Assembly: GCF_027595985.1 (NCBI RefSeq)
Contig: NC_073305.1
Span: forward strand, 176,766,589 to 176,830,588
Length of the DNA: 64,000 nt
From: Sorex araneus
Lineage: Eukaryota; Chordata; Mammalia; Eulipotyphla; Soricidae
Direction of reading: 5' to 3'
This document shows, in pieces, positions 23,532 through 35,408 of the stretch (position 1 is the stretch's first letter; each line of letters opens with the position of its first letter). The translations under genes were made by a program, and so were the position numbers. The notes below the pieces were generated by a model. That model did not search any database. It was not told the origin of the DNA and was given only the letters and a program-made list of their open reading frames with translations.

Positions 23532-23789
23532 TCATTTTTTTAAAGCTAATTTGGAATATATCTGAATGCACTGATCTTTCTGTTGAATAAGTCTTTTTAC
23601 CCTGCTTGCGTGTTTTCCTTCCAGTATTTTTTCTCTGTTGATTTCATATGTGAGTTCACAGAGAGCAGTTGGTGATAATGTTTTTAATCCCATTTTCCCT
23701 TGGGTACCTGGGTTCAAACATGACAACAATACTGGTCTTTTAGAATATAATGCGATCATTTCTGTTCTGAGATGATCTAAGCCGTACAC
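23532..23789 (-). other. Unrecognised short open frame
   Basis: An 85-residue frame in AT-rich DNA, basic and helix-prone (REKILEGKHASRVKRLIQQK). Codon choice is not obviously repeat-derived and I do not recognise the family. It could be a fragment of a processed pseudogene. Confidence 0.2.
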
Positions 23790-24079
23790 ATCTTTTATAC
23801 ATGTAATATGCTTAAATCACTACTGTTTAAAAGAAAGATAAGTTCTAACCAACTTTCCAAATTGTAGGTAATGAGGAATGGGACATCTTAAAATATTTTT
23901 TGAAGTTAATTCTTATAACAAAATGTGAATTATAACTCCTATATATAGCAGCTCTAGTGGTTATATGACTTATAAAAATTAGTCTTTGATTTAAAATTAA
24001 AGCTACTCTTGAGAACTATACCAAAACTGTATTTCTATGGACTCCAATTACAAAATATTTTAACCTCTTTTAACCCAAG

Positions 24080-26236
24080 CGCAGAAGATCAAGTACGACG
24101 TCATTGGTCTGACCGAAACGAGAAGACATCGAGCACATCATGACATTTTCAACACTGGAGAAGAATTGTTCCTCGGAACATGCGACAACAGAGGTGTCGG
24201 TGTCATTGGTGTCCTTGTCAACATGAACTTGGCCATGAGCATTGATTCATTCGAATGCCTAACAACCCGAATCGAACGATTACGCTTGAATAGATGTGGC
24301 TCACTGCCATCAGTTTCTATCTTCGTCATCTACGCACCAATATCCAACTATGATGAAGAAGAAATTGAAAAGTTCTACATGGAACTGGAGAAGTTCTATA
24401 GAGAAGACCACACCTTCTACAAGATCATTGTTGTGATTTTAATGCCAAGATAGGACTGAGAAGGTCGCCCGAAGAACTCCACATTGGGACCCATGGCCTA
24501 GAATGGAACAAACAGGGTGAGAGACTGTCTGAGTTCATCTTGTCGACCAAGACCATCTATGGTAACTAACAGTTCCAGAAGGCTGAATCTAAACGCTGGA
24601 CATGGGAGTGTCCCAGTGGACAGTTCCACAATGAAATTGACCACATCATATTCAATCGAAAGTTTTGCCTGACTGATGTTGCTGTTGTCCCAAAATTCCA
24701 ACTGGGATAGGACCACCAACTCCTTCGTGCAAAATTCTACTTCACAGAGTGGGGAGAAAGGTCTGCAAAGTTTAAGTTTAAGAAAAGAACTCCCAGAATG
24801 ACCACCAACTGGGAGCTCTTTGGCACTATTGCAGCAATCTGGGAAGATGCTGTCCTTAACAACATCGACAAGGAATATGATCGACTGGTTCAGCATTTCC
24901 ATGACTGCACGAAGAATGCCAAGAGTGGGAAAGCCACAAACAGACACGTGTCTTCAAAAACTCTCGAGCTCATTCGCCAATGTGGTTTGGCACGAGTCTC
25001 AGGCATCCACAAGCTAACATTCGAGCTCGCAAAGCTGTGCAGAGAAGCTATAAAGGAAGACCTCAATGAGAGAAGAGCAGCAGTGTTGGCCAATGCGGCA
25101 GAAGTGGGGAAAAGTATTCGCAATGCTTGCCTGTCCTTCGCCAACTACAAGACCAAGATGACTGCCCTCCGACATCCTGATGGATCTATCACATCTTCCA
25201 GAAAGGCAATGGAGAGGATGATTCATGACTTCTACTCGAATCTCTTCGATAGCCATGTCTACCTGCCCACATACAAAATTCCAGAAGATGGATATGTTGT
25301 TCCCAAAGTCCTCCCTTCCGAAATCCGACATGCCATTTAGTTGGTAAAGACGTGTATAGCACCCGGTCCAGACAAGGTGAGACTCTAACACCTGAAGAAT
25401 CTGGTGCCAGTACTCATCAATACACTGGCTCGGCTTTTTACATGCTACCTGTCCATATGCAAGGTTCCGTCCTAATGGAAATCTAGCAGGACTGTTCTGT
25501 TGTACAAGAAGGGAGATATCCACGACATCAGCAACTATCGCCCAATCTGCCTGCTGTCTGTCATCTACAAATTGTTCACTTGTGTCATCCTGAATAGAAT
25601 AGGCAGAACACTAGACGAAGGACAACCATGCGGGCAAGCCGGGTTCCGAAAAGGATTCAGCATGATTGACCATATCCACATGGTGACCAAACTCATTGAA
25701 GTTTTTCGCGAGAGTTCAAGATGCCACTCTGTCTAATATTCATTGACTTAAAGAAGGCCTTTGATTCTGTTGAGACTGAGGTGGTCATCGAAGCCCTGGC
25801 CAAACAGGGCGTTCAAACTCAGTACATCAAGATCCTCCGCAAGCTGTATTACGGATTCACTACCAGGATCTCACCATTCTACAAGGAAGTGATCATTGAC
25901 ATAAAGAGAGTGGTTCGGCATGGCGATACCATTTCACCAAAACTCTTCAGTGCCACTCTCAAGAATGTCATGAGACGACTGGAATGGGAAAAAAATGGGA
26001 GTGAAGATAGATGGTCAGCAACTACACCACCTCTGCTTCGCTGATGACATTGTTCTCATAACGCCAAACATTAGCCAGGTGGCACAAATGCTAGTCAAAT
26101 CGGCCTTGAGTGTGGAAAGGTCGGACTGCAGCTGAATCTCAATAAGATGATGCTCATGAAAAACGAACTAGTCCCTGAAGCTCCGTTTGCTCTCAATGGA
26201 ACGAACATCTCTGAATGCAGCAGCTATGGGTACCTG
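24080..26236 (+). pseudogene. RTE-clade non-LTR retrotransposon, decayed (endonuclease and reverse transcriptase)
   Basis: In order: apurinic-type endonuclease segments (IKYDVIGLTETRRH, IFVIYAPISNYD), a linker, then reverse-transcriptase blocks (ISNYRPICLLSVIYKLF, GQAGFRKGFSMIDHI, IFIDLKKAFDSVE, FADDIVLITP). The frame is broken several times, including before the FADD box, at an in-frame TAG near 25338 and at the endonuclease DFNAK motif. Both ends are cut: the 5' part is missing and the 3' side stops in mid-RT at a junction with another repeat. The type closely resembles RTEs of strongylid nematodes. Horizontal transfer of such an element between parasitic nematodes and the common shrew has been described (Dunemann and Wasmuth), from my memory of that report. 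Confidence 0.85.
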
Positions 26237-26840
26237 TGGGTCTTGGCCATTGATGAGATTACATGGCGCCAGAGGAGGTTTGTGGGTGTGACTGCCAAGC
26301 TTCTGGAAAACTGAGGACATGGGGGGAGGAGGCCAAGTCCTCCTTCAAGCGGGCTTTGAGATCTGTCATGGGTTTTTATGCATATCTGGGTTTTCCTGCC
26401 AGTCCACTCTATGGTGAGGTTCATCCCATATTGGGTAAGGCTCGTCCGAGAGTGGCACATGATGGTGGTTGGGTTCTAGAGTTTTTGGCTGAGAGGGAAA
26501 CACAACTTGCCCCCCTCCGACGTGCCCTTGTGAAGACAGCCTGGTGCGGGGTCAGCACATTCTGCAGTGCTCTCTTCCAGGAGCTTTAGTTTATAGTCCC
26601 TGGGTCTTGTGCAGTGCTTGTTATGGATAGAATATAATTTCCAGGAAATTCTGTGTCATTCTCTGCCAGGAGCTTTAGTTTATAGTCTTGGCCATTGATG
26701 AGATTACATGACACCAGGGGAAGTTTGTGGGTGTGACTGCCAAGCTTCTGGAAACTGGGGACCTAGAGGGAGGAGGCCGAGTCCTGATCCAAGTGAGCCT
26801 GGGGCTCTCAGTCATGGGTTCCCACCTACCTCTGTGCTAC
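26236..26840 (+). repeat. Monomer-like repeats joined to the RTE remnant
   Basis: TTGGCCATTGATGAGATTACATG occurs at about 26243 and 26693, each followed by GTTTGTGGGTGTGACTGCCAAGCTTCTGG. The same family as at 15.8-16.4 kb. Confidence 0.55.
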
Positions 26841-28500
26841 AGATCCTAACTGCACCTTTTGAACTCTTTCGAGATTTATGGGTCTCTGAAATAAGGCCAA
26901 TAAATAGCTTATATAGCTGAACCAGAGGTGGTTTGTGGGTGCATCTCCCACATACCTAACTTTTGGCCATTTAATTATTGTTAAACTTGGCCCCAAGTAG
27001 TTGGGGTTGGCAAAAGGCACAACAGCAATTTTGGGGTATATGAAAGTCTAAAGGCTCCATCAGGATGCTAATGCACTTGCTCCACATGTACAGGTTTACC
27101 TGCTGGCTGCACCATACCCCCCATTTTTTCATTTTCCTAGAATCACAACTAAGTTTGATTAAGAATTTGGCTAGAAAATAAGCATGACATAGTTATTTTA
27201 TTTTATTATTTATTTATTTAATCTTTTTGCTTTGTGGGTCACACCCAACGATGCTCAGGGGTTACTCCTGGCTCGCACTCAGTAATTACTCCTGGCCATG
27301 CTTGGGGGACCATACTGGATGCCAGGGATTGAACTCAGGTCGGCCACATGCAAAGCAAACACCCTACCCGCTGTACTACCGCTCTGGACCCATAGTTACT
27401 TTAATAAGTAAATGTTTTATTTCCTAGGCAGACTGATCTACAATGAACCTTAAAGAAACAAGCTGGGACTGAATTTTTCCAGGGAACACCAAAAAGAAGA
27501 CCTTTTAGCCTTTATTTTGAAGTGTCTTTCCTCCCCCTCTCCCACTTTAGGCAGTTAAAGCAGAATCATAAGTAAACTCATTAGAGGTCCTGAGGTGTGA
27601 GGCTTTTAAGGGAATGGAGAAGTGAGAAAGTCTTCATAGATTTCCATTTATTATCCTTTAAAAGTCAAAAAATATGTGTCTATTCATAATAATCTCCTAA
27701 ACTTTTACCAAGACACAATTCTATGGCTTCTATTGAGTATATGTCTACTCAATAGATGTACTGCCTTACAATTTCAGACCATGGTACAATCTGAAATAAC
27801 CCAATATTTATTTTGGCTAAGTAGCTCTAGAAATTTAAGTTTCCAAAATCCCAGATATCAAATATTTCTAAGATAGTTTAACATTTTGGCTTATTTATTT
27901 GTCAACCTGGTTATCTTGACTTGTAAATTGTTAGTGCAGAGACTGCCTAAGCTCCTGATGTATGAATCTGAGCAGAAACAGAGACATACTTTCCACCATG
28001 CTAAGTTAACTCCACAATTGTGACTGGAGAAGCTGGGATGACAAGTTCAGAAATCATGTGAAAAAAGAGTGCAGATTCTATGCTAGCTGGACAGAAGGAG
28101 TTCTCTTGTAAGGTATAAGGATAAGATGAATAGGGTCGACTCTTTGGCTGTGCATCTGCCTCCTTCATGTCTCTCTCTATCATGCATCTCTCCAACAGCA
28201 GTTGCTGCCCCAGATATTAGATAAGCAAGTTAAGAATTATGGGTAGCATTTATAGATCAGTTAAGTAGGAGAAATATGGGATGGCCCAGGTGCTGTTACA
28301 AGAGAGGAGTAGGGGTGGCATGCTGAATGGAATAGGACTGGATGAAAACAATGGTGACCAAGATATGTACAGTTGGTGGGGGTTGCGGGGTTAGGTATAA
28401 GGGAAAGTCTGTCAGAGTGAATGATGGGGCTAACCGTTGTTTTATTCCATGTAAAGGGGACAGCTTTAGGCTTGCATAATTTGAACTGAGCAGGAGTTTT
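26840..28500. other. No gene seen
   Basis: AT-rich intergenic sequence apart from the SINE at 27.2 kb. Confidence 0.4.
27228..27390 (-). mobile_element. SOR SINE, diverged
   Basis: TGTGGGTCACACCCAACGATG to the head at 27390; several substitutions in the B box. Confidence 0.8.
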
Positions 28501-28529
28501 GTTTTGTTTTGTTTTTCTGGTTTTTTTTC

Positions 28530-28610
28530 TTTTTGGGTCACACCCGGTGATGCACAGGAGTTACTCCTGGTTCTACTCCTGGCGGTGCTCAGGGGACCAT
28601 ATGGGATGGA
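28530..28610 (-). mobile_element. SOR SINE, truncated
   Basis: Stops at CATATGGGATG and lacks the tRNA head. Confidence 0.7.
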
Positions 28611-28906
28611 ATTTTTTGATAGTGCAAATGCAAATCCCTTCACTTGGATGAAAAATGCTCCAGGAAACACATTCATGGGCCACCCAATCATTAATGTTTT
28701 GCAGGATAAAGGGATAGTGATAAAAAAGCCTTTGTGAGAAAGCTAAAGGAGAGATTAAATTTGGAGGAAGACAAAAGGCAGTCAGTGGGTAGACACCTCC
28801 TTTGAATGACACAAGGTGTGGGCACAGGAACTGCTGTCCCTGCCCTGGAGCAGTCTCCCGCAGATCACCCACAGGAGGAATTAGAAGACAGCTGAAGGTA
28901 CAGGGA

Positions 28907-29199
28907 TGTCAGCTGCGAGTTCCCCCGGCGATCTCTCCGGCCCGAGAGGGACAACAGTGGAAAGCGCTCCTAATTGGGTGGATTCTAAGAGCGGTCCCGA
29001 TCTGAAATAAAACTAGTGAGGATAATAAATAGGGGGCTCAAGACAACACATGCCAATCAAGAGCAACTTTATTAACAGCCATGCTGGTTTTATACTTTTC
29101 TTAGCAGGGGGTTGGTACATAAGTTGTCAATTATCAGGGAAGTGTCTTCTCAGACCAAATAAGGAAAGGTTCGGGGCGTACTTTGGTGGGCTTACAACA
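28907..29199 (-). mobile_element. Endogenous retrovirus LTR (class II-like)
   Basis: The minus strand begins TGTTGTAAGC and ends GCTGACA, the TG...CA form of LTRs, in about 293 bp. Inside are TATAAAA and, about 15 bp later, AATAAA, the tight TATA/polyA arrangement of IAP-like LTRs. No primer-binding site was recognised after it, so it is probably a 3' LTR. Confidence 0.6.
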
Positions 29200-29745
29200 T
29201 TCTCCAAGAGTAGGTTGAGAAATAGTGGGGAGATGAAGGCAAGGGTTTATCTGGCAGGAGCATCTGTCAGGAGGAATGCACAAGGCTATTAGTGTAGAGG
29301 AAGGCACTCTACTTTACGGGCTTTTTGGGGTCTCTTAGTTAACTGCCCTGGGCTACTTTTACTTCTTGAGTTTAGCTATTTCCTTTGTCACAAGGGCACC
29401 TGTGCCTCAGGTCATGCAAAGCTGGTAATGGAATTTTCCGGTTTGTCCAGGGTAAAGGTTTCGGGGTCCTCTTTTGTTCAGGGTCCTGAACAGTCCCCAA
29501 CAGTCAGCCATCACCCGCTGGAAGAGCAGTGTTTGGTCAGCGGGAGTTTCAGAGGTGAGGGAGGGCTGCTGCCCTGGGTTGCTCTCTAAAGGTGTAGGAG
29601 CAATTGCTGGCACAGGGTGGGCTTTAGAAGCTTGAGATGTTTCCAAGATTCTATTCCTACAAGTTTGGTGGCAGTTCTGGAGTAGTGAGAATAACGGGAT
29701 CATGCTCTTTCCAATGGGGTATAGAAGTTTCACGATTTTTATAGG
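29200..29745 (-). mobile_element. Internal retroviral remnant adjoining the LTR
   Basis: Retrovirus-like sequence directly upstream of the LTR on its coding strand, with one 108-codon open stretch (29407-29733) rich in Pro and Thr that I cannot place in gag, pol or env. It is too short to encode a viral protein and is treated as a fragment. Confidence 0.4.
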
Positions 29746-29787
29746 TTTTTCTTCCCCTTACACTTTTTTTCTTATTTTTAACATTTT

Positions 29788-29962
29788 TTTTTTGGCTTTT
29801 TGGGTCACACCCAGCGATACTCAGGGATTACTCCTGGCTCATGCACTTAGGAATTACTCCTGGCTGTCCTTGGGGGACCATATGGGATGCCGAGGATCAA
29901 ACCCAGGTCGGCCGCAGAGAAGACAAACAATGCCCTACTCGCTGTACTATCACTCCAGCCCT
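29788..29962 (-). mobile_element. SOR SINE
   Basis: Complete, adjoining the retroviral remnant. Confidence 0.88.
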
Positions 29963-29984
29963 ACCCTTTTAAATTTTGTATATT

Positions 29985-30140
29985 TTTTTATTTAAAGAAC
30001 TGTGATTTACAAAGTTATTGATAGTTGAATTTTAGGCATATGCTATTTCAACACCAATCCCATTACTAGTGCCAGCTTCCTTCAAGCATTGTTTCCATGC
30101 TCCATCCCCCCTCCCCCCTCTGCCACCTTCACAAGCATAT
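29985..30140 (-). mobile_element. Older L1-type 3' end
   Basis: AAAGAACTGTGATTTACAAAG followed by CAACACCAATCCC. Related sequence lies at 35.20-35.27 kb, where it supplies the gene B C-terminus. Confidence 0.45.
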
Positions 30141-30867
30141 CATAATGTTTGGTGATTGTAGCTTAGAACTCATGTTTTCAGTGTTGTTGAGTCTGTAGTA
30201 TAGATGACATATACACATCACTAGTATAACTCAAACCCTGACCCAACCTCCTCACCTCCCCACGTTACTTCCCTTTCTCATCTTCTTCCTACCCCATAGA
30301 TTTCTTTCCTTCTCTGTACTTTCTGGAGGGTTTTAAAAAACAAGACCCATCTCAGGTGTCAAGACTCTGTCAGGAGCAATTGCCAGAAGATTTTCAAGGT
30401 AAAGCCATGTACTTCCGGAAGCCTTGTCAGACACACCCTCATTTTATCACCACTGCTGTGTTAGCTCACTGCCTAGTTAAATATTCTGGATTTTATGGAG
30501 CAATTTATCCAAACTATACAAAACTAACTTATTAGTAGGAGGAGAGCATATTGGATGGAAATGTAACTTAGAAGCCAACTAAGCTCAGTTAACAAAAACT
30601 TTAACACAGAATGCTCAACCAGCAACACCAGTTAACTAAACCTTCAGACAAGGACTTAATATGCCCATGGTGAAATATAACACTTTTTACAAATTTTCTT
30701 TTGCTGCAATATTTTATTTTTTTTATAATTCCATGGTAATAAAAAGCATAAAATAAATTATTCTGGGCCTCTACAGGGTCAGGCTTGAGAGGTGGTTAGG
30801 AAAATGGGACAATGGTGGATTGAAGATAACAGTTGTGGTAGGATTGGGGTGAGAATAGATATATGAT

Positions 30868-30972
30868 ACTCCTGAGGTGCTTAGGGGACCATAAAGGATG
30901 CTGGGGATCGAACCTGGGTCAGCTGCATGAAAGACAAACATCCTACCCAGTGTGCTATAGCTCCGCCCCCCC
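30868..30972 (-). mobile_element. SOR SINE, head portion
   Basis: CTCCTGAGGTGCTTAGGGGAC to GCTATAGCTCC; the 3' half is lost. Confidence 0.65.
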
Positions 30973-31579
30973 AGGGTTGGAATATTGAATGCCAGTAACA
31001 AATGCATCATGAACAACATTGTAAACTATGGTGTTTAAATAAAATGGGAAAAACATGTGATCGAAGGCAGGTAGGAATAGAGAGACCCATGGTGCAATGT
31101 AGAGGCAAACTAAAGCAGTGGGAATCTCAGGCCACCATTTAAGTTTTTTCATGCTCACTTAAGCAAGTTGCTGTTATAAGGTATTTATAAATGCTAGGTG
31201 ATATTGGAACTTTTATGTTTTGGCATGTGCATAAAATAAGTATTTCACTTACATTGTCTATTTAGTTCAAGTATACAGTTCCCCCTTCACTGAAGAGGAG
31301 AGCACCTTACTTTAGGCCTTAAGTATCCTGGTATAGTAACAGTTCCACAAAACGGGGCAAGTCCTGGTAATTTATTCTGATTTGTTTTCTAGCTTTGTAA
31401 CTACAAACATCATTATACAAGTTTGGAAAGAGATTGCCTGTGTGTAATCAAGTCTGAAAGCAGCTCAGATCAATGAGGCAAGAGTTTGTTGCTTATTTTT
31501 TTTTTAAGAATGAAAGAAGAATATAAAGTAGAAGGGAGTATAATGTAAGTGACACTCTCCTTGGTGTTACTCTTTTGGT

Positions 31580-31725
31580 TTTTTGGGCCATACTAATCAG
31601 TGCTCAGAACTTACTCCTGGCTCTGTGCTTAGGGGTCACACTCGGTGGTACTTTGACATCAAAGTGGGATCAGCCAAATGCAAGGCCAGGGCCTTAACCC
31701 CTGTTGTCTCTTCAACCCAACATTT
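31580..31725 (-). mobile_element. SOR-like SINE, old
   Basis: Weak match: CAGTGCTCAGAACTTACTCCTGGCTC and a diverged head. Confidence 0.45.
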
Positions 31726-31804
31726 TGATCTTCTGTCTTTCAAACCAACAACACAGGTTTTCCCTGTCTGGACATTATAGCAATCAATCAAGAATATTCT
31801 GTGC

Positions 31805-31986
31805 GGGGCCGGAGCGATAGCACAGTGGGTAGGGCGTTTGCCTTGCATGCAGCTGACCCGGGTTCGATCCCTGGCATCCCATATGGTCCCCCAAGCACTG
31901 TCAGGAGTAATTCCTGAGTGCAAAGCCAGAAGTAACCCCTGAGCATCGCTGGGTGTGACCCAAAAAGCAAAAAAAAAAAAAAAAAA
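31805..31986 (+). mobile_element. SOR SINE
   Basis: Near-consensus, flanked by GAATATTCTG-GC on both sides; a young insertion. Confidence 0.92.
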
Positions 31987-34160
31987 GGAATATTCTGCGC
32001 TACCCTGTTTCTGTGGATTTACAAAATGACATTATCCCTTTCACCTTAGCTGAAGCAGAGACAATCCCTGTGACCTGGTAAGGCCCCCTGCACATTCTCA
32101 TAGCCTTATCTTGAGTGGATCCATTGGCAGTAGATACTGTTCCTGTCAGTTGATGAATGTGTGGAGTAGAAGGTCTTTGCGTATCTTCCTCATTGAGATG
32201 GTTAGGGACCAGTAAATGGGAGTAGGGTAGCATCCATGAACTCGTCTGTTGCTCACATCAGAGTCAGTTGCCCAGTGCAACCAGGGGAGACTGAGCTCTC
32301 ATCTCTCCCGCATGAAGACAAGAATGTGGTTTGATTTTCCTCACTGGGGATAATCATATTGATGAGCTACAGAGAAGTGAGACTGAACCTATGCAGTGAG
32401 GGATGCTGTGGGCAGACTTGCTTTTCCATGAAGTGAGGCAGGAAGTCCTCTCTCAGCTCTATTCCTTAAAGTAATTAAACTAGTGAGAACTGTTTGAGTA
32501 GCTGCATAAAAGAGTCCTTTTGTTGTTTAAATGATGCAGGAACATAGCATGTCTAATGTTTCATTAGCACATAGAGACTCCTCTCTATGTATAGTAGCAT
32601 TATTGTGGACTATAGCGTTGATGAAATGGAAGAAAAAATGAATTTAGGCTGAGGAGGTCAGTATATGGGAGGTGATGTTTGATTTTCCAGCCTCTTGCCT
32701 TTGTGGCAAGTGTTCTATCTTGGACGAGACCTCCTGTCCTCTTTTTTATTGTCAGAGTCCATTTTGGGGTCATACAGTCTACCATCCTCTGCACCCCATC
32801 GGGGGCCCTGAACTATACAAACTCCCTCTGTCCTTTGCCAGAGTGATCAATTCTAGGCATTGGGAGAGATGAATTCATAGAAGATGGTTATTAAGGATGA
32901 TGCTGTTTTTCCTCATGTCCTAACTGTCTCTTTAACGACAAGGCTGAAAAGAACTGATGGGAGCTCTGATGGCCAAGTTTATATCCTGATGCTCTGGCTT
33001 GGAGGAGGTTTGTGGGTTAAAACAGCTTTCTTTGCCTTTCTCCCTGAATCCCTAGGTCAACAGGACACAGCCCTAAGGATGGTGGTCCCTGCTCCCTTCT
33101 TATCAGTCCTGAACCAGCTCAGCTGTGAGCACCAACAGCCGGGCAGCATGCGTCATCTCTAGGTCACATCTGCTCAGTGAGGGGCTGCTCAGTGGCTCAG
33201 GATCAGAGGTTGGAGGAGGCAGTCTCCTGGGTGCATGCACGGGCTCAGTCAGAACCGCCACTTCTCTCTCTCTAAGGTTTTTCTGGTCAGTCGCTCTGTT
33301 CACCATCTGCCACCCCTGCTGTGACCCAAGGCCCTTTCTGTATGGACTCAACCCTGAATTTAGCCTGTAAGTCGATCTACAATGCAGCCCCTCCCCTCTC
33401 TCACCCTGCTCCCTCTCCTCTGTAGTGTGTCCCCTGCCCTGACAGTTTGTGTGAGTCACCAAGATGCTCTTCTCAGGGGTAAGTGCTTTAGGACATGCTC
33501 CTCCCATCCTCAGCCACCAACAAGGGAGGCCAACTGACCTTCAGAGAGAGACTGTGCTTTGAATCAGGCTTTATTTTGCCAATGCCTATTTGTTCAACAA
33601 TCCAAAGGATTGGCGTGAGTCCCTTCCCTCCCATTGGTTTAATGGTGAGACCTCAGCCCACAGGATAGAGTGTGTCCAAGTTCTTTTCCTCATGTGATAT
33701 GATGTCTATTTCTACCAGAAAAGTGTCGAAGTGGTCAGGGAAAGACTGGGCTTCACCTGTCCTCTCATTCGCTCTCTGGAGTAAAAAGTGCAGAAGTCTG
33801 ACATCACCGTCACCCACAAGGCACACAGAGAGATCAATTAAGAAAACAAAATTATCATTTAAAACTTTTCATTTGTTTATTTTATTAAGAAACTGTGATC
33901 TACGGAGCTGCGGCATGAGAAACGGATCCTCTTCTCCTAAAGACTTTGATCGAGAGGTCTTCTAACCCATTTTGGCACCCAGAGCAGCTTCTTGCAGCTA
34001 TGCATCTAGACTGTGAACTGAACTAAAATATCAGAAACCCAAAACCGCGCAGCCGCAACTCAGAGTCTTCACTCTCATCAATGAAAAGAAATTATTAAAT
34101 GATGCTTTCTCAGCAGGCCTGATTGTTGGGGAAAAATTCCAAACAATAATAGTGAGTTCT

Positions 34161-34990
34161 CTAAGGGACCCTTGTACACTGCTGGTGGGAATGCCGACTA
34201 GTTCAGCCCTTTTGGAAAACAATATGGACGATTCTCAAAAAACTAGAGGTTGAGCTCCCATTTGAACCAGCAATACCACTTCTGGGAATATATCCCAGAG
34301 GAGTAAAAAAGTATGGTCGAAATGACATCTGCACTTATATGTTCATTGCAGCACTGTTTACAATAGCCAGAATCTGGAAAAAACCCGAGTGTCCTAGAAC
34401 AGATGACTGGTTGAAGAAACTTTGGTACATCTATACAATGGAATACTATGCAGCTGTTAGAAAAAATGAGGTCATGAAGTTTGCATATAAGTGGATCAGC
34501 ATGGGAAGTATCATGCTAAGTGAAATGAGTCAGAAAGAGAGAGACAGACATAGAAAGATTGCACTCATCTGTGGAATATAGAATAATAGACTAGGAGTCT
34601 AACACCCAAGAATAGTAGAAATAAGTACTAGGAGGTTGACTTCATGGCTTGGAGGCTGGTCTCTCATTCTGGGCAACTCAGAGAAGGGAACACCAAGTAA
34701 AAAGTGGTGGGAGGTCATGCAGGGGAGGGGTGACGCGTGCCGAATGTAGACTAGAGACTGAACACAATGGCCGTTCAACACCTTTATTGCAAACCACAAC
34801 ACCTAATCAGAGAGAGAGAACGAAAGGGAATACCCTGCCATAGTGGCAGTTTGGGGTGGGGGGAGACAGGACTGGGGAGGGTGGGAGGGACGCTGGGTTT
34901 ACTGGTGGTGGAGAATGGGCACTAAAAGCTTTGCAATTTTTTTCACGGTGATTCAATAAAGTAAAAACTTAAAGAAAAAAAATAAATAAA
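34161..34990 (+). mobile_element. L1 3' fragment within an older repeat
   Basis: Nearly the same as the L1 at 0.6 kb from its LLHCWWE-equivalent region to the 3' UTR. Both ends pass abruptly into another repeat family (AATAATAGTGAGTT before, CGGTGATTCAATAAAG after), so it is a composite. Confidence 0.75.
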
Positions 34991-35016
34991 TAAAAATTGA
35001 AAAAAGCTAAAAAAGG

Positions 35017-35185
35017 GGGCCGGAGCTATAGCACAGCGGGTAGGGTGTCAGCCTTGCATGCGGCCGACCCGGGTTCGATCCCCGGCATCCCATATGGTCC
35101 CCCAAGCACTTCCAGGAGTAATCCCTGAGTGCAAAGCCAGGAGTAACCCCTGAGCATCACTGGGTGTGACCCAAAAAGAAAAAAA
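35017..35185 (+). mobile_element. SOR SINE just beyond gene B
   Basis: Lies antisense in what would be the gene B 3' UTR, about 35 bp past the stop codon. Confidence 0.9.
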
Positions 35186-35220
35186 AAAGCGAAAAAAAAA
35201 AGAAACTGTGATCTATACAA

Positions 35221-35408
35221 TTATTGATGGTTGAGTTTTTGGCATATTCTATTTGAACGTGAACCCCACCAAACAGTGATATCTTTCTTCCAAAAATAGT
35301 AAAACAAAATTGAAAGGATGACAATGACAAAGGCGACAGAAATGAAGATCCCGGTTCTAGAAGAGTGCCGAGTAAGGAGAGATGGACTTGAAGTTGTGTT
35401 TGATGGTG
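35221..35408 (-). CDS. Gene B exon 4: stalk, transmembrane helix, cytoplasmic tail
   Basis: The acceptor TGTCTCCATTTCAG enters phase 1 into APSNTTSSPSLLTRHSSRTG, a Ser/Thr stalk with one N-glycosylation site. Next comes the helix IFISVAFVIVILSILFYYF, then WKKDITVWWGS and a short tail to the stop. A second acceptor, CTTCATTTCAG, lies exactly 84 bp upstream (exon start 35492) and would add 28 in-frame stalk residues. The last dozen codons and the stop fall in sequence that also occurs near 29.99-30.05 kb (GAACTGTGATTTACAAAGTT type), so the end of the tail appears to come from a dispersed repeat. Confidence 0.78.

Larger units (their letters stand above)
30140..34030. other. No gene seen between SINEs
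   Basis: Intergenic. No ULBP-type exon found on either strand; short ORFs at 32.9-33.5 kb lack recognisable domains. Confidence 0.4.
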
